From assembly GCA_016718155.1 (NCBI GenBank), contig JADKEH010000033.1:1-22209 (forward strand): a stretch of DNA of 22,209 bases, given 5' to 3'. The first letter of the stretch is position 1; each line of letters begins with the position of its first letter. Of the stretch, positions 21,559 through 22,209 are shown piece by piece. The notes under the pieces are model-generated. The model was given only the letters and a program-made list of their open reading frames with translations. It was not told the DNA's origin and did no database searches. The translations under genes were made by a program, and so were the position numbers. The DNA comes from Candidatus Rhodoferax randersensis. Lineage in GTDB: Bacteria; Pseudomonadota; Gammaproteobacteria; Burkholderiales; Burkholderiaceae_C.

Positions 21559-22209
21559 TTAAGTGGACTGAAGCACGCGAATCAGCACGTCGATCAGGTC
21601 GCTGCCGTCGGGCGACTTAAGGCGGTGTCGGCGCAACGAGTGGGCAAGGTCGGTCCGCGCCAGCATCTTGGTGTCCGCGCGGATCAGGATGGCGGCGATC
21701 GCGCGCTGCACTTCGAGTGAGCGCGCGAGCGGAAACAAGCCGGCGATCTCCTGCAGGCTTTGCGGATCGGCCAAGCGCTGCCTCGCCAGCGTCTCCAGTA
21801 CACGCACCTGTGCGCTGGCGGTGGTCATGCGAGCGACGCCCGACGTGACGGCGCGCAGTTCACCGACGTCGGCCAGCGGTCGGTGGCGCAGGTAAGCCTG
21901 CGCAATCACGACATGCTCGGCATCGGAACTCAACAGTGCGCGAACAGTGCGTTCGTGGCCTTGTGCGTTTCCGAGGCACGCCAGCACCGCCGAATGGGCC
22001 ACCTTGGCCGGCTGCGCATGGCCGCTGGCCAACAGTTGCCGTGCCAGATCCGATTCAGGATTGGGCTGCTTCGCGCAGACCAGATCGACCTCGTTTTTGC
22101 CCAGCTTGCCTGTGGCCATGCGACTGGAGAGCATGCCTACGAACTCCCCCTGTTCCTGCTCGGGCGATAACCATCCCAAGGTGCGTGCCAACGCTATCAT
22201 GCGGCTCTG
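21559..22209 (-). CDS. Alpha-helical repeat (HEAT-like) protein, probably 5' partial
   Basis: The reading frame is open to the right edge; the first ATG inside is at 22198-22200, but the codons before it (QSR) stay open, so the true start may be outside. The visible 213+ residues are helix pairs rich in Leu, Ala and Arg (LARTLGWLSPEQEQGEFVG, DLARQLLASGHAQPAKVAHS, VRVLETLARQRLADPQSLQE), in the style of HEAT/armadillo-like repeats, with no membrane helix or catalytic motif. I do not recognise a specific family; it could be a scaffold or part of a larger enzyme. It ends in ST just after the inverted repeat at 21522-21540. Confidence 0.7.
   Translation of the reverse strand, partial: QSRMIALARTLGWLSPEQEQGEFVGMLSSRMATGKLGKNEVDLVCAKQPNPESDLARQLLASGHAQPAKVAHSAVLACLGNAQGHERTVRALLSSDAEHVVIAQAYLRHRPLADVGELRAVTSGVARMTTASAQVRVLETLARQRLADPQSLQEIAGLFPLARSLEVQRAIAAILIRADTKMLARTDLAHSLRRHRLKSPDGSDLIDVLIRVLQST

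Overview
The window looks like a chromosomal piece from a betaproteobacterium, most likely Burkholderiales/Comamonadaceae (Rhodoferax or Polaromonas relatives). This is judged from high GC, the style of the encoded proteins (DUF883, DUF1328 and DUF3309 stress proteins, CHASE3 kinase, NYN-LOTUS protein) and dense families of a 29-30 bp dispersed palindromic repeat. No tRNA, rRNA, CRISPR or transposase gene is visible.

Layout. 1-2160, minus strand: a FecR-like secreted protein running off the left edge, an NADPH-dependent FMN reductase and a damaged YihY-type membrane protein, with repeats between them. 2402-6941, minus strand: a tightly overlapping five-gene operon made of a type III polyketide synthase, a SAM methyltransferase, an FAD-dependent oxidoreductase, an acyl carrier protein and a ketosynthase. 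I read it as a small biosynthetic cluster for a phenolic lipid or alkylpyrone-like product. 7168-13486: an accessory/stress block with a zinc-ribbon protein, a flavodoxin-fold oxidoreductase with a cysteine-rich patch, a ParS-like protein, a collagen-like lipoprotein, DUF3309, a phospholipase-D-type lipoprotein, and a YqjK/YqjE/YqjD-like set plus DUF1328. 13684-16155: a CHASE3 histidine kinase, a divergent NarL-type regulator and a lone receiver protein. 16430-19009: envelope proteins (beta/gamma-crystallin with glycine zipper, glycine-zipper lipoprotein, cysteine-repeat protein, OmpA-like protein). 19704-22209: an NYN-LOTUS protein, a coiled-coil stress protein and the 3' part of an unidentified helical protein.

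Two features tie the window together. First, a 16-bp palindrome (consensus TGTGCGCYRGCGMACA, TGTG-N8-CACA architecture like a CRP/FNR-family site) occurs at least six times, only between genes, in front of the FMN reductase, the polyketide operon/zinc-ribbon pair, the flavodoxin/ParS-like pair, the collagen-like lipoprotein, the OmpA-like protein and the NYN/coiled-coil pair. It suggests one stress regulon that includes the polyketide operon. Second, many genes carry one-base frameshifts, mostly at C or G homopolymers. This looks more like residual sequencing error than gene decay, so the broken genes are annotated as whole genes with the shift noted. The YihY-type gene, which also lacks an internal segment, is called a pseudogene.
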